Positions 18,694-26,827 of a DNA stretch of 64,000 nt are shown piece by piece; positions within the stretch are counted from its first letter, which is position 1, and each line of letters opens with the position of its first letter. The stretch lies in the NCBI RefSeq assembly GCF_009811555.1, contig NZ_BLIN01000005.1:1-64000 (forward strand), written 5' to 3'. Source of the DNA: Streptomyces caniferus (GTDB lineage: Bacteria > Actinomycetota > Actinomycetes > Streptomycetales > Streptomycetaceae). A program made the position numbers and the translations under genes. The notes beneath the pieces are model-generated. The model saw only the letters and a program-made list of their open reading frames with translations. It was not told the origin of the DNA and made no database searches.

Positions 18694-18914
18694 TGAGCAG
18701 CAGGTGGCGGAGGTCGGCCGCCTGCAGGGCGTGGAAGGCGAGCAGGGCGCCGAGCGAGGCGCGCGTGGGGTTGTTGTCCTCCAGGGCATTGCGCAGGACG
18801 GCCGCATCCGCCGGCTCGACGCGGACCTCCCGGTGCACGAGGTTGTCGTCACCGGCGTCGAGCGTCCCGTGGTCGTATGGCTAGATCGCCGGATACCCGT
18901 CCCTCACCGGCGGA

Positions 18915-19274
18915 TCATTGCACATGCTTGCGGTAGGCGCCGCTGAGGTCGGACACGTCCACGGAGGCGTGGACGACCGTGTCAGGCACTGCGGACGTGT
19001 GACTGCGCACCAGGTCGAGTACGGCTTGGCTCAGCGTGGCCTTGGTCTCCGTCGTGCGGCCCGGCAGGATCGCGAAATCGATGTGGATCAGGGCCTGTCC
19101 GGGCTCGCCGTCGGCGATGACGACTTCGTCGACGCGCCGGAAGCGTGTCTTGCAGCTTTCGACGGTGATGCCGTCGACCGTCTTGGCGGCCAGGGTGTGA
19201 AGTTCGAGTGCGAAGCGGCGGCGGTCGAAGAAGCCGTCCAAGGGCGCGTCGTAGTCAACGGTGATGTGCGGCAT
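18915..19274 (-). CDS. 5-carboxymethyl-2-hydroxymuconate isomerase-like protein
   Basis: 119 residues beginning MPHITVDYDAPLDGFFDRRRF. Pro at position 2 after Met removal is the catalytic base of the tautomerase superfamily, and the size and the repeated strands (ALIHIDFAILPGRTTETKATLSQAVLDLV) fit the CHMI branch. It lies 77 bp after the HisC-like gene on the same strand and may be the last gene of the biosynthetic operon. There it could tautomerise an enol/keto acid. No homoprotocatechuate pathway genes are present, so a catabolic role is unlikely. Confidence 0.7.
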   Translation of the reverse strand: MPHITVDYDAPLDGFFDRRRFALELHTLAAKTVDGITVESCKTRFRRVDEVVIADGEPGQALIHIDFAILPGRTTETKATLSQAVLDLVRSHTSAVPDTVVHASVDVSDLSGAYRKHVQ

Positions 19275-19351
19275 GTGATTCTCCCAGGTCGAAGGGGGCT
19301 TTCCAGTGCTCCATTGCTCATGAGGTCGCTCGCCTCACGAGATGGCCGGCC

Positions 19352-20413
19352 TCACGAGACAGCGTGAGCAAAACTCTGGGCCGCGCGCAAAAAGGCGTCG
19401 TTCTCTTCGGGCAGTCCCACTGTGACACGCACACCGTCCTTCCCGAAGACGCGGACCATGATGCCGCTTTCGGCGCAGTGTTCGCCGAAGCGCGCGGAAC
19501 GCTCCCGCAGTGGCAGCCACAGGAAGTTGGCTTGTGACGGTGGAACGTCGTGACCGGCCTCCCGCATCGCCGCGCTGAGGCGTTCGCGCTCCCGGATCAC
19601 CGTTTCGCAGCGGGCGCCTACTTCGTCGGCGTGCTCCAGGGCGGCGAGTCCGGCCGCCTGGGCGAGGCGGCTCACCGCGAAGGGGACGCCGACTTTTGCC
19701 GTGCCGGCGGCGATCGGCGGCGGCGCCACGCAGTAGCCGATGCGGACGCCGGCCAGGGCGTACGCCTTGGAGAAGGTGCGCAGGACCGCCACGTTCTCCC
19801 GCTCCAGCGCGAGCGGGATGCCGTCCGGGACATCGGGGTCCGTCAGGAACTCCCGGTACGCCTCGTCCAGGACGACCAGGACGTCGGAGGGCACCTCGTC
19901 CAGGAACCGTCGCAGGGCGTCCGCACGCACCACGGTGCCGGTGGGGTTGTTCGGGTTGCAGACGAAGACGACCCGGGTGGCGGGGGTGATCGCGGCGAGC
20001 ATCGCGTCGAGGTCGTGCCGGTGTTCCGGGTCGAGGGGGACGGTGCGTGCCGTCACGCCGGCGACGCGGGCGAAGACCGGGTAGGCCTCGAAGGAGCGCC
20101 AGGCGCAGACGATTTCGTCGCCGGGGGCGCAGTACGCCTGGATGAGCTGTTGGCACAGGCTCACCGAGCCGCAGCCCACGGTGATCCATTGTTCCGGTAC
20201 GCCGAGTCGGTCGGCGAGGCGGGACACCAGCTCGTCGGAGAACCACGTCGGATAGCGGTGGCTTTCGGCCGCGGCTCGGGTGATGGCTTCGATGAGGGAC
20301 GGCGGGGGTGCCAACGGCCCTTCGTTGGAGTTCAGCAGGATGGCACCGGGCGGCTGGCCCGGGATGATGTAGTCGGGTATCCCGGCCAGGTCGGCCCGGA
20401 TCGGAACGGCCAT
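19352..20413 (-). CDS. HisC-like PLP aminotransferase
   Basis: 353 residues with GGAAGGA before ATG. Fold type I aminotransferase of the histidinol-phosphate group: NSNEGPLAPP near the N-terminus, CNPNNPTGTVV, VLDEAYREF and the PLP lysine in LRTFSKAYALAGVRIGY. Its position inside the cluster argues for a role in amino-acid precursor or keto-acid transamination rather than histidine synthesis. The most economical inferred role is interconversion of an aromatic or amino-keto intermediate. Confidence 0.8.
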   Translation of the reverse strand: MAVPIRADLAGIPDYIIPGQPPGAILLNSNEGPLAPPPSLIEAITRAAAESHRYPTWFSDELVSRLADRLGVPEQWITVGCGSVSLCQQLIQAYCAPGDEIVCAWRSFEAYPVFARVAGVTARTVPLDPEHRHDLDAMLAAITPATRVVFVCNPNNPTGTVVRADALRRFLDEVPSDVLVVLDEAYREFLTDPDVPDGIPLALERENVAVLRTFSKAYALAGVRIGYCVAPPPIAAGTAKVGVPFAVSRLAQAAGLAALEHADEVGARCETVIRERERLSAAMREAGHDVPPSQANFLWLPLRERSARFGEHCAESGIMVRVFGKDGVRVTVGLPEENDAFLRAAQSFAHAVS

Positions 20414-20475
20414 GGGTTTCCTTCCGCAACGCGCCCGGAGCGGGCGCCGGTTGAACGCTTCTGTGGTGGCGGGGG

Positions 20476-21747
20476 TCAGGCGAGCCGGAAGACGGCGTCC
20501 TTGAGCGCCAGGATCCGCTGGTGGTCGGCCGTCAGCTGGGCGCGGTCATCGGCGGTCATCAAGACCCGCAGTGGGCTGGACAGCAGGTCGGTCGTGGGGC
20601 GGAGACGATCGCCGGGTGCCGCCCGGGGCACCGCCAGATGCACGGTGTCGAGCGCGCTGATCTCGGCGAGCACCTGTTCGTCGATCGCGGCCACCACGCC
20701 GTCGAGGCTGGTCTGCCCGTGATAGACGAGGGCCTCGCGCCGCTTGCGGTACATGGTCTTCCCGGTGAACCGGCGGGCGTATGCGTCGGGCCGGACGCAC
20801 GCCAGCGCCAGCAGGTCCGCCTGGTTGCCGTCCATGCAGACGTCGTGGAAGCCGGGGTCCATGAGGCCGTTCAGGCGGGCGCCGATCTCCACCAGCGCGG
20901 GCCCTTGCGGGGTCATGATGATTTCCGCGTGGGCGGCGCCGAACCGGATCTCCAGGGCTTCCAGGACCGTGTCGAGGTAGGCGACGAGTGCGGCCACCGG
21001 CTCGCTGTCCGGCGCCAGCAGGATGTCCTTGTCGTAGATCCGCTTGGCGCCGATGTCGGTCTTCTCGTACTCCCAGACCCCGCAGACGTGCCGTCCGCCG
21101 CCGGGGCCGCGCACCACGTCCACGATGTACTCGGTGCCCTGGAGACAGGACTGGACGACTACTTCGGTGTTGCGGCGTTCGAAGATGTCGTAGGTGCCGA
21201 GGACGGCAGCGGCGGCGGTGCGGATGTCGTCCGCGTCCCGGCAGATGAAGACGCCGTCGGTGGAGGCGGAGCTCAGCGGTTTGACCACGACCGGATATCC
21301 GGTCTCCCGTTCCGCCCACGCCACGATCTCTTGTGTGTCGGAGGATTTGAGCTGGTGGGCGCAGTGGATTCCGGCCCGTCGGAGGGTTTCGATCATCTCG
21401 TACTTGTCACGCCGGGCGAGGGACAGCGCCGAGCCGTTTCCCGGCAGCCCCATGCGCTCGGCGATCAGGTCGGCCGGCATCACACCGGTCTCCTGGCCCG
21501 GTAGCACGCACACGGGGGCATACTCGGCGAGCTCCTTGGCGGTCCGCTCCAGGTCCTGATGGACGACGTTGGCGAGATACGGGCTCAGGTCCGGGGGCGC
21601 GACGGTGGACAGGAACTCGGGTGTGCTCTGCAGGTGCAGCACTTCCGCGCCGAGGCGCCGGAACGCGGCGGGCAGGAACTTGCCTGCCGAGTAGCCGTCG
21701 ACCACGACGCCGACCGGCGTGCGGCTGAGTGACTGAGGTGACTCCAT
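20476..21747 (-). CDS. ATP-grasp amide ligase
   Basis: 423 residues from the ATG at 21747 (GAGGAGG six bases upstream). The N-terminal pre-ATP domain (VGVVVDGYSAGKFLPAAFRRLGAEVLHL) is followed by YPVVVKPLSSASTDGVFIC (ATP-binding loop and Lys), the VVVQSCLQGTEYIVDVV strand, and AEIIMTPQGPALVEIGARLNG with the metal-binding E and N. This is the layout of carnosine-synthase/BacD-type L-amino-acid ligases. It probably adds an amino acid or other carboxylate to the peptide product. It lies between tauD and hisC. Confidence 0.8.
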   Translation of the reverse strand: MESPQSLSRTPVGVVVDGYSAGKFLPAAFRRLGAEVLHLQSTPEFLSTVAPPDLSPYLANVVHQDLERTAKELAEYAPVCVLPGQETGVMPADLIAERMGLPGNGSALSLARRDKYEMIETLRRAGIHCAHQLKSSDTQEIVAWAERETGYPVVVKPLSSASTDGVFICRDADDIRTAAAAVLGTYDIFERRNTEVVVQSCLQGTEYIVDVVRGPGGGRHVCGVWEYEKTDIGAKRIYDKDILLAPDSEPVAALVAYLDTVLEALEIRFGAAHAEIIMTPQGPALVEIGARLNGLMDPGFHDVCMDGNQADLLALACVRPDAYARRFTGKTMYRKRREALVYHGQTSLDGVVAAIDEQVLAEISALDTVHLAVPRAAPGDRLRPTTDLLSSPLRVLMTADDRAQLTADHQRILALKDAVFRLA

Positions 21748-21758
21748 GGTTCGCCTCC

Positions 21759-22598
21759 TCACGCGGCCGCGATGCTGATGCGGTGCACCGTCCGGGAGAC
21801 GCCCGGGGGCAGCTCGGTCGCCACGTGATACGTCGTCGCCGTCTTCCATACGAGCAGGTCGCGCGGGGTCCAGCGGTGCGTGTAGACATGCGCGGGGTCC
21901 TGCACCAGCGTGTCGACCAGATCGAAGAAGGCCGCGTTGTCGTTGGGGTCGAAGCCGGCCACGGAGTCCATGTACTCGCGGGCGGCGTAGACGTAGTTGC
22001 GGCCGGTGAATCCGTCGCGCCGGATCACCGGGTGTTCGACCGGCGGGTACTGCCGGGTGACCAGCGTCCTCATCTCGGCGATGGACAGCCCGACGTGTTC
22101 CGGGCCGATGCGCTGCTGTTTGCTCAGGGTGTGCAGTCCGATGCGGCCTTCGAGTTTGGTCCGCCACTCGTCCGGCAGCCGGTCGTAGACGTCGCAAGCG
22201 CTCGCGAAAAGGGTGTGGCCGCAGTCCTGGGGCACATTGACGCCGTGCAGCATCGTGTACTCGGGCGGGCGCTCGTTGAACGACGAGTCCTGGTGCCAGA
22301 AGTTGCCGACCCGCGAGATGCCCAGCGGCTTGTCGTTCTTCCGCTCGTTGGAGGAGACGAGGATCTCGTCGAACTCCGGGTGTCGCCAGTCCTTCAGCAC
22401 GAAGGGCACCGGGTTACCGATCCGTGCGGCGAGTTCGATCTGCTGCTCCGGTGTGAGGTCGACGCCGCGGACGACGACCAGATCCCGTCGGTGGAGCGAG
22501 TCGACGAGGTCGTCGAAGACCTCGGGGCGGCGCAGGTCGTCGATGGTGACACCGGTGAACTCGACGCCTGTGTACGGGGTCAGGTCGCGCTTTTGCAC
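21759..22598 (-). CDS. TauD/TfdA-family Fe(II)/2-oxoglutarate oxygenase
   Basis: 279 residues from GTG 22598 with AAGGAGG upstream. TauD landmarks: VVVRGVDLTPEQQIELAARIG, the iron-binding H-x-D in FWHQDSSF near residue 100, and a C-terminal segment HRWTPRDLLVWKTATTYHV...GVSRTVHRISI that supplies the distal His and the 2-oxoglutarate Arg. It likely hydroxylates, desaturates or decarboxylates an amino-acid part of the product. The neighbouring MFS gene overlaps its start by 19 bp. Confidence 0.85.
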   Translation of the reverse strand: MQKRDLTPYTGVEFTGVTIDDLRRPEVFDDLVDSLHRRDLVVVRGVDLTPEQQIELAARIGNPVPFVLKDWRHPEFDEILVSSNERKNDKPLGISRVGNFWHQDSSFNERPPEYTMLHGVNVPQDCGHTLFASACDVYDRLPDEWRTKLEGRIGLHTLSKQQRIGPEHVGLSIAEMRTLVTRQYPPVEHPVIRRDGFTGRNYVYAAREYMDSVAGFDPNDNAAFFDLVDTLVQDPAHVYTHRWTPRDLLVWKTATTYHVATELPPGVSRTVHRISIAAA

Positions 22599-23860
22599 GG
22601 TTCGGGTACCTCCTTGTGCGAGGGCGGGGGCGACGGTTGCTCATCGTGCGAGGTGTGCTCGTCATGCCACGTGTACGGGCTCCGGCTGGCCGCGATCAGC
22701 AGCAGCCACGCCACACAGACCGCGGCTCCGGCCACCGCCCAGGGCGCTCCGGGGTGTCCGGGTCCGGAGAGGAGCAGGGCGAGCTGGGGCGCCAGGATGA
22801 AAGCGACGTTGACACCGGTGGAGTACAGGCTCATGTTCCGGTCGGCGGCGCTGCCGGACGGCGCGAGACCGCTGACGTAGTGCAGCAGCCCGGGGAAGAC
22901 GACGATCTCGCCCGCCGTCCACACCAGGGTGGCGAGGACGAGGGCCGGGCCGGATCCGAAGAGTCCCATCAGCAGGAATCCCGCGCCTGCCAGCCCGTAG
23001 CCGAGGAGCAGCGTCGGCAGGTTCCGCCAGCGTGTCATCGCCGCGTTGAGGGGGACCTCGAAGAGGACGATGCCTGCGGCGTTGACGGTGAAGATGATGC
23101 CGGCCCAGTAGCTGGGCATCCCCAGGCCGACGATGACGTAGGTACTGGCGAAGACCGAGGGGAGGGAGTAGGCCAGCTGGATGGGCAGTGACAGGCCGAA
23201 GATCGTCCAGAAGCGGGTGTGGTCGCGCAGTGGGCGGGCGCCGGCAAACGCCCGTTCGGCCGCCCTCGCGGACCGGGCCGGTGGGCCGCCGTTCTTCGTG
23301 CGGAGCATGAGGAATCCGGCCGCGGCCAGTACGCAGACCGCATTGGTCCAGAACATCGCGCGAGGGCTCACCGCGAAGAGCAGCCCGCCGGCGATGGGGC
23401 CGACGGCCATGCCGAGGTTGATGGCCAGCCGGTAGCAGGAGAAGGCGACCTTGCGCTCGGCGGGCGCCGAGCCGTCGATGGTGGCCGAGTACGAGGCGGG
23501 CGTGACCACCTCGTAGGCGAAGCCCCAGACGACAACTGCCGGGATGATCCAGAGGAGTTGGTGCAGGAGCGGGGTGACGGCCAGGACCGCGGCGTTGAGC
23601 ACGAGACCGCCGAGCATCACCGTCCGGGCGCCGATCCGGCCGAGCAGCACACTGGCGGCCAGGTCGGCGGCGAGCGCGCCCACCCCGAAGCAGGCCACGG
23701 CCGCGCCCACCTGCGCCGTGTCGAAGCCGCCGGACAGCAGCAGGTACGCGGCGAGGAACGGGTACGCCATCGTTCCGGTGCGGAAGATGAGGGTGGTGAA
23801 GAAGAGCGTCCGCAGCGCTTCGTCGAGTCCGGCGACGATCCGGTAGGTCTTGAGGATCAT
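22580..23860 (-). CDS. MFS transporter (probable product exporter)
   Basis: 426 residues from ATG 23860. About 12 hydrophobic helices; LDEALRTLFFTTLIFRTGTMAYPFLAAYLL starts helix 1, and a GARTVMLGG loop follows the second helix pair in the place of the MFS motif A region. The tail is hydrophilic and His/Pro-rich. It sits within the biosynthetic operon (4 nt overlap with the FAD oxidase upstream), so export of the product or self-resistance is inferred. Confidence 0.85.
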   Translation of the reverse strand: MILKTYRIVAGLDEALRTLFFTTLIFRTGTMAYPFLAAYLLLSGGFDTAQVGAAVACFGVGALAADLAASVLLGRIGARTVMLGGLVLNAAVLAVTPLLHQLLWIIPAVVVWGFAYEVVTPASYSATIDGSAPAERKVAFSCYRLAINLGMAVGPIAGGLLFAVSPRAMFWTNAVCVLAAAGFLMLRTKNGGPPARSARAAERAFAGARPLRDHTRFWTIFGLSLPIQLAYSLPSVFASTYVIVGLGMPSYWAGIIFTVNAAGIVLFEVPLNAAMTRWRNLPTLLLGYGLAGAGFLLMGLFGSGPALVLATLVWTAGEIVVFPGLLHYVSGLAPSGSAADRNMSLYSTGVNVAFILAPQLALLLSGPGHPGAPWAVAGAAVCVAWLLLIAASRSPYTWHDEHTSHDEQPSPPPSHKEVPEPCKSAT

Positions 23861-25275
23861 GGGGTGTCGTGGCCTGCTTCCGCCGGGCTGAAGACGGCTC
23901 CGGGGTTGAACAGGTTTCCCGGGTCGAGGGCCGCCTTGAGCTGCCGGTGCACCCGCATCGCGACCGGGCCCAGTTCGCGTTCCAGCCACTCCTGCTTGAG
24001 CTTGCCGATGCCGTGTTCGCCGGTGACGGTGCCGCCGAGCGAGAGGCCCAGGGCGAGGATCGCGTCGAACGCTTCACCGGCCCGGCGGAACTCGTCCGCC
24101 GAGGTGCGGTCGTACAGGACGGTGGGGTGCATATTGCCGTCCCCGGCGTGTCCGACGACGGCCACGGTGAGACCGGCGGCGGCGCCGATCTTCTCGCAGC
24201 CGGCGATGAGTTCGGCGATCCGGGTCCGTGGTACGGCCACGTCCTCGGTCATCACCGCCCCTTGCGCCTCCAGGGCGGTGAGCGACACCCGGCGGGCCCG
24301 CAGCAGCAGGTCGCCCTCGGCCGGATCGCGGGTGGTGTGGGTGAAGGTGGCACCGGCCTCCTGGCAGAGCCGCTCCATCGCGGCCAGTTCGCAGTCGGCT
24401 GCCGCACCGCCGGAGTCCGACTGGCAGAGCAGCAGTGCCTGTTGGCCCGCGCCGCCGAGGTCGGTGTCGAGGTAGGCGGCAGATGCCCGCAGCGATGTGG
24501 CGTCCATGATCTCCATGAGGGAGGGGACGAGGCCCTCCCGTACGACGCGGATGACGGCGTCGCCGGCTTGCTGCACGGCGTCGAACGAGGCGATCAGGGT
24601 GCCGGGGGCGGCCGGCAGCGGCTTGAGGGCGAGGGTCGCCCGGGTGATGACGCCGAGGGTGCCCTCGCTGCCCACGAAGAGCCGGGTGAGGTCGTAACCC
24701 GCGACACCCTTGACGGTTCTGCGTCCGGTCCGCAGGAGCGAGCCGTCGGCGAGCACCGCCTCGAGGCCGAGTACGGCGTCCGCGGTCACTCCGTACTTTC
24801 CGCAGCACAGGCCGCCGGCGTTGGTGGCCAGGTTCCCGCCGAGGGTGCACCAGTCCAGGCTCGACGGGTCGGGCGGGTAGAAGAGGCCGTGGCGGGCCGC
24901 CGCCTTGCGCAGGTCCTGGTTGACCACGCCCGGCTCGACGACCGCGAGCCGGTTGTCCAGGTCGAGTTCCAGGATCCGGTTCATCCGCGTCGTGACGAGG
25001 ACGACGCAGCCGTCGACGGCGTTGGCCGCGCCGGTCAGTCCGCTGCCGGCGCCGCGCGGCACGATCGGGGTGCCCGCCTCGGCGCAGGCGCGTACACAGG
25101 CCCGTACCTGGGCCGTGTCGACGGGCAGGACGACCGCGAGCGGCCGGCCGCGCGGCGCCAGCGGCATCATGTCGCCCGCGTAGCCCTCGGTCATGTCGGG
25201 GTCGGTGAGCACGGCCGCAACGCCCAGGGCGTCGCGCAGCGCCTGGAGCAGTCGGGCCGGGGGTGCGGCGGTCAT
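23857..25275 (-). CDS. FAD-linked oxidase, GlcD-like
   Basis: 472 residues. PCMH-type FAD-binding domain: VRACAEAGTPIVPRGAGSGLTGAAN, VDGCVVLVTTRMN, LDWCTLGGNLATNAGG and VGSEGTLGVITRATLAL. The C-terminal domain ends with VVGHAGDGNMHPTVLYD and GEHGIGKLKQEWL, as in glycolate/D-lactate dehydrogenases. It oxidises 2-hydroxy acids to 2-keto acids. ATGA overlaps couple it to the ferredoxin upstream and the MFS gene downstream. A role in oxidising a hydroxy-acid intermediate of the cluster is inferred. Confidence 0.85.
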   Translation of the reverse strand: MTAAPPARLLQALRDALGVAAVLTDPDMTEGYAGDMMPLAPRGRPLAVVLPVDTAQVRACVRACAEAGTPIVPRGAGSGLTGAANAVDGCVVLVTTRMNRILELDLDNRLAVVEPGVVNQDLRKAAARHGLFYPPDPSSLDWCTLGGNLATNAGGLCCGKYGVTADAVLGLEAVLADGSLLRTGRRTVKGVAGYDLTRLFVGSEGTLGVITRATLALKPLPAAPGTLIASFDAVQQAGDAVIRVVREGLVPSLMEIMDATSLRASAAYLDTDLGGAGQQALLLCQSDSGGAAADCELAAMERLCQEAGATFTHTTRDPAEGDLLLRARRVSLTALEAQGAVMTEDVAVPRTRIAELIAGCEKIGAAAGLTVAVVGHAGDGNMHPTVLYDRTSADEFRRAGEAFDAILALGLSLGGTVTGEHGIGKLKQEWLERELGPVAMRVHRQLKAALDPGNLFNPGAVFSPAEAGHDTP

Positions 25276-25481
25276 GCGGTGCCGCCCGGTGCGTCGACCA
25301 GGATCGCCCGGGCGGGGCAGAGGTCGGCGGCCTCGTGGACGGCGTCGGCGAGGTGCGCGTCCGGGGTGGTGTCGAGCAGCAGGACGATGCCGTCGTCCTC
25401 GTGCTGGTCGAAGACCTCGGGGGCCGACAGGACGCAGTGTCCGGCGCCGACGCAGTGTTCGGGCAGGAGGGAGACCCTCAT
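25272..25481 (-). CDS. 3Fe-4S ferredoxin
   Basis: 69 residues with AAGGAG before ATG. HCVGAGHCVLSAPEVF and DLCPARAI give the C-x5-C...C-P spacing of small actinobacterial [3Fe-4S] ferredoxins that feed P450s. The P450 gene precedes it by 80 bp in the operon, making it the natural electron donor; no dedicated reductase gene is present. Confidence 0.9.
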   Translation of the reverse strand: MRVSLLPEHCVGAGHCVLSAPEVFDQHEDDGIVLLLDTTPDAHLADAVHEAADLCPARAILVDAPGGTA

Positions 25482-25561
25482 GGCTGGCAGCTCCTTACCG
25501 GGGTGTCTTTGTGGGGGCGGCGGGGCGGTGGTGTCACCGGGTGACCGGCGACTCGTGCCCG

Positions 25562-26827
25562 TCACCAGGTGACCGGCAGCTCGTGCACGCCGTAGACCGC
25601 CATGTCCTCCTTGAAGCGGAGCTCCGTGTCGGGCACGGCGGTGCGCAGTGTGGGGATCCTGCGCGCAACGGCCGCGTACACCTCCTGGAGCTCCACCCGG
25701 GCGAGGGACTGGCCCAGGCACTGATGCGGCCCGTAGCCGAAGGCAAGATGGCCGTGGGCGCGCTCGGCGGGGTCGAAGTCCTCGCCGGAGGGGAACCGCC
25801 GGGGGTCGCGGTTGGCGACGTTGACAGCGGCGATGACGCCTTCCCCGGCGCGTACGAGATGGCCGTTGACGTCGACGTCTTCGAGGGCGATGCGGCGGAT
25901 GCCGCGCTGCACGATGGTCAGGTGGCGCAGCATCTCCTCGACCGTGCCGGCGAGCAGTCCGGGGGCGTCGCCGTCGCGCAGTGCGGTGAAGTGGGCGGGA
26001 TGCCGCAGCAGGGTCAGAACCCCCAGCGAGATCATGTTGGCGGTGGTGTCATGGCCCGCGGTGAGCAGCAGCAGGGCCATCGCGGCGAGCCGTTCGTGGT
26101 CCATGGCGCCGGTGCCGAGGTGCTTCACCGCCATCCGGCTGATGAAGTCCTGCTGGGGGTGCTTCTCCCGTACGGCGACCAGGCACTCCAGGTACTCCTG
26201 CAGTTCCTGGCGGGCGGCCGCGGCGGTCTCGGTGGTGCCGCCGATCGCGTTCATGGTGTGGGTGAGGGAGCGGAACAGCTCCCGGTCCTCGAACGGCACG
26301 CCCAGGAACTCGCAGATCACCGAGAGGGCGACGGGTAGCGCCAGCCCGGTGACCAGGTCGGCCGGTGCGGGTCCTTGGAGCATCCGGTCGAGGCAGCCGT
26401 CCACCACCGCGCGTACGGCGGGCCGCAGGGACTCGGCGCGCTTCACGGTGAACTCGCCGAGCACCAGCCGCCGGTAGTGATCGTGTTCGGGGTTGTCCAT
26501 GATGAGCAGCGTCGGGGTGACGGCGGTCTCGGCGAGGGCGACGGCGCTGGACAGCGGGTAGCCGGGGCGGCTCTTGTCGGCACTGAAGCGGGGGTCGGAG
26601 AGGACGACTCGGGCGTCCTCGTAGCGGGTGAACAGCCAGGGCCGGACCCCGTTCCAGATCGTGACCCGGGGGACGGCCCCTCCGGCACGCACCGCGGTGA
26701 CTTCTTCGGGCGGTGCGTACGGGCACTGGCGTGGCATCGGATAGTGCAGGGGCGCGGGGTTCCCCCGGGCGGGCTCCGTGCCGGCGGATGCGATGGTGGG
26801 GGTGGTCGGAGTGGGCGGACTGGTCAT
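25562..26827 (-). CDS. Cytochrome P450
   Basis: 421 residues from ATG 26827, overlapping the NRPS stop by 4 nt. I-helix LLTAGHDTTANM (oxygen-activating acid/Thr), K-helix TVEEMLR and heme loop LAFGYGPHQCLGQSLARVEL with the Cys ligand near residue 370. It resembles the CYP105/107-type soluble bacterial P450s. Coupled to the NRPS gene, it likely hydroxylates or crosslinks an NRPS-bound or released intermediate. Confidence 0.9.
   Translation of the reverse strand: MTSPPTPTTPTIASAGTEPARGNPAPLHYPMPRQCPYAPPEEVTAVRAGGAVPRVTIWNGVRPWLFTRYEDARVVLSDPRFSADKSRPGYPLSSAVALAETAVTPTLLIMDNPEHDHYRRLVLGEFTVKRAESLRPAVRAVVDGCLDRMLQGPAPADLVTGLALPVALSVICEFLGVPFEDRELFRSLTHTMNAIGGTTETAAAARQELQEYLECLVAVREKHPQQDFISRMAVKHLGTGAMDHERLAAMALLLLTAGHDTTANMISLGVLTLLRHPAHFTALRDGDAPGLLAGTVEEMLRHLTIVQRGIRRIALEDVDVNGHLVRAGEGVIAAVNVANRDPRRFPSGEDFDPAERAHGHLAFGYGPHQCLGQSLARVELQEVYAAVARRIPTLRTAVPDTELRFKEDMAVYGVHELPVTW

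Noticed and set aside
18915..19274. Homoprotocatechuate degradation gene
   Set aside because: No other gene of that pathway is present; strand and spacing fit the biosynthetic operon better.
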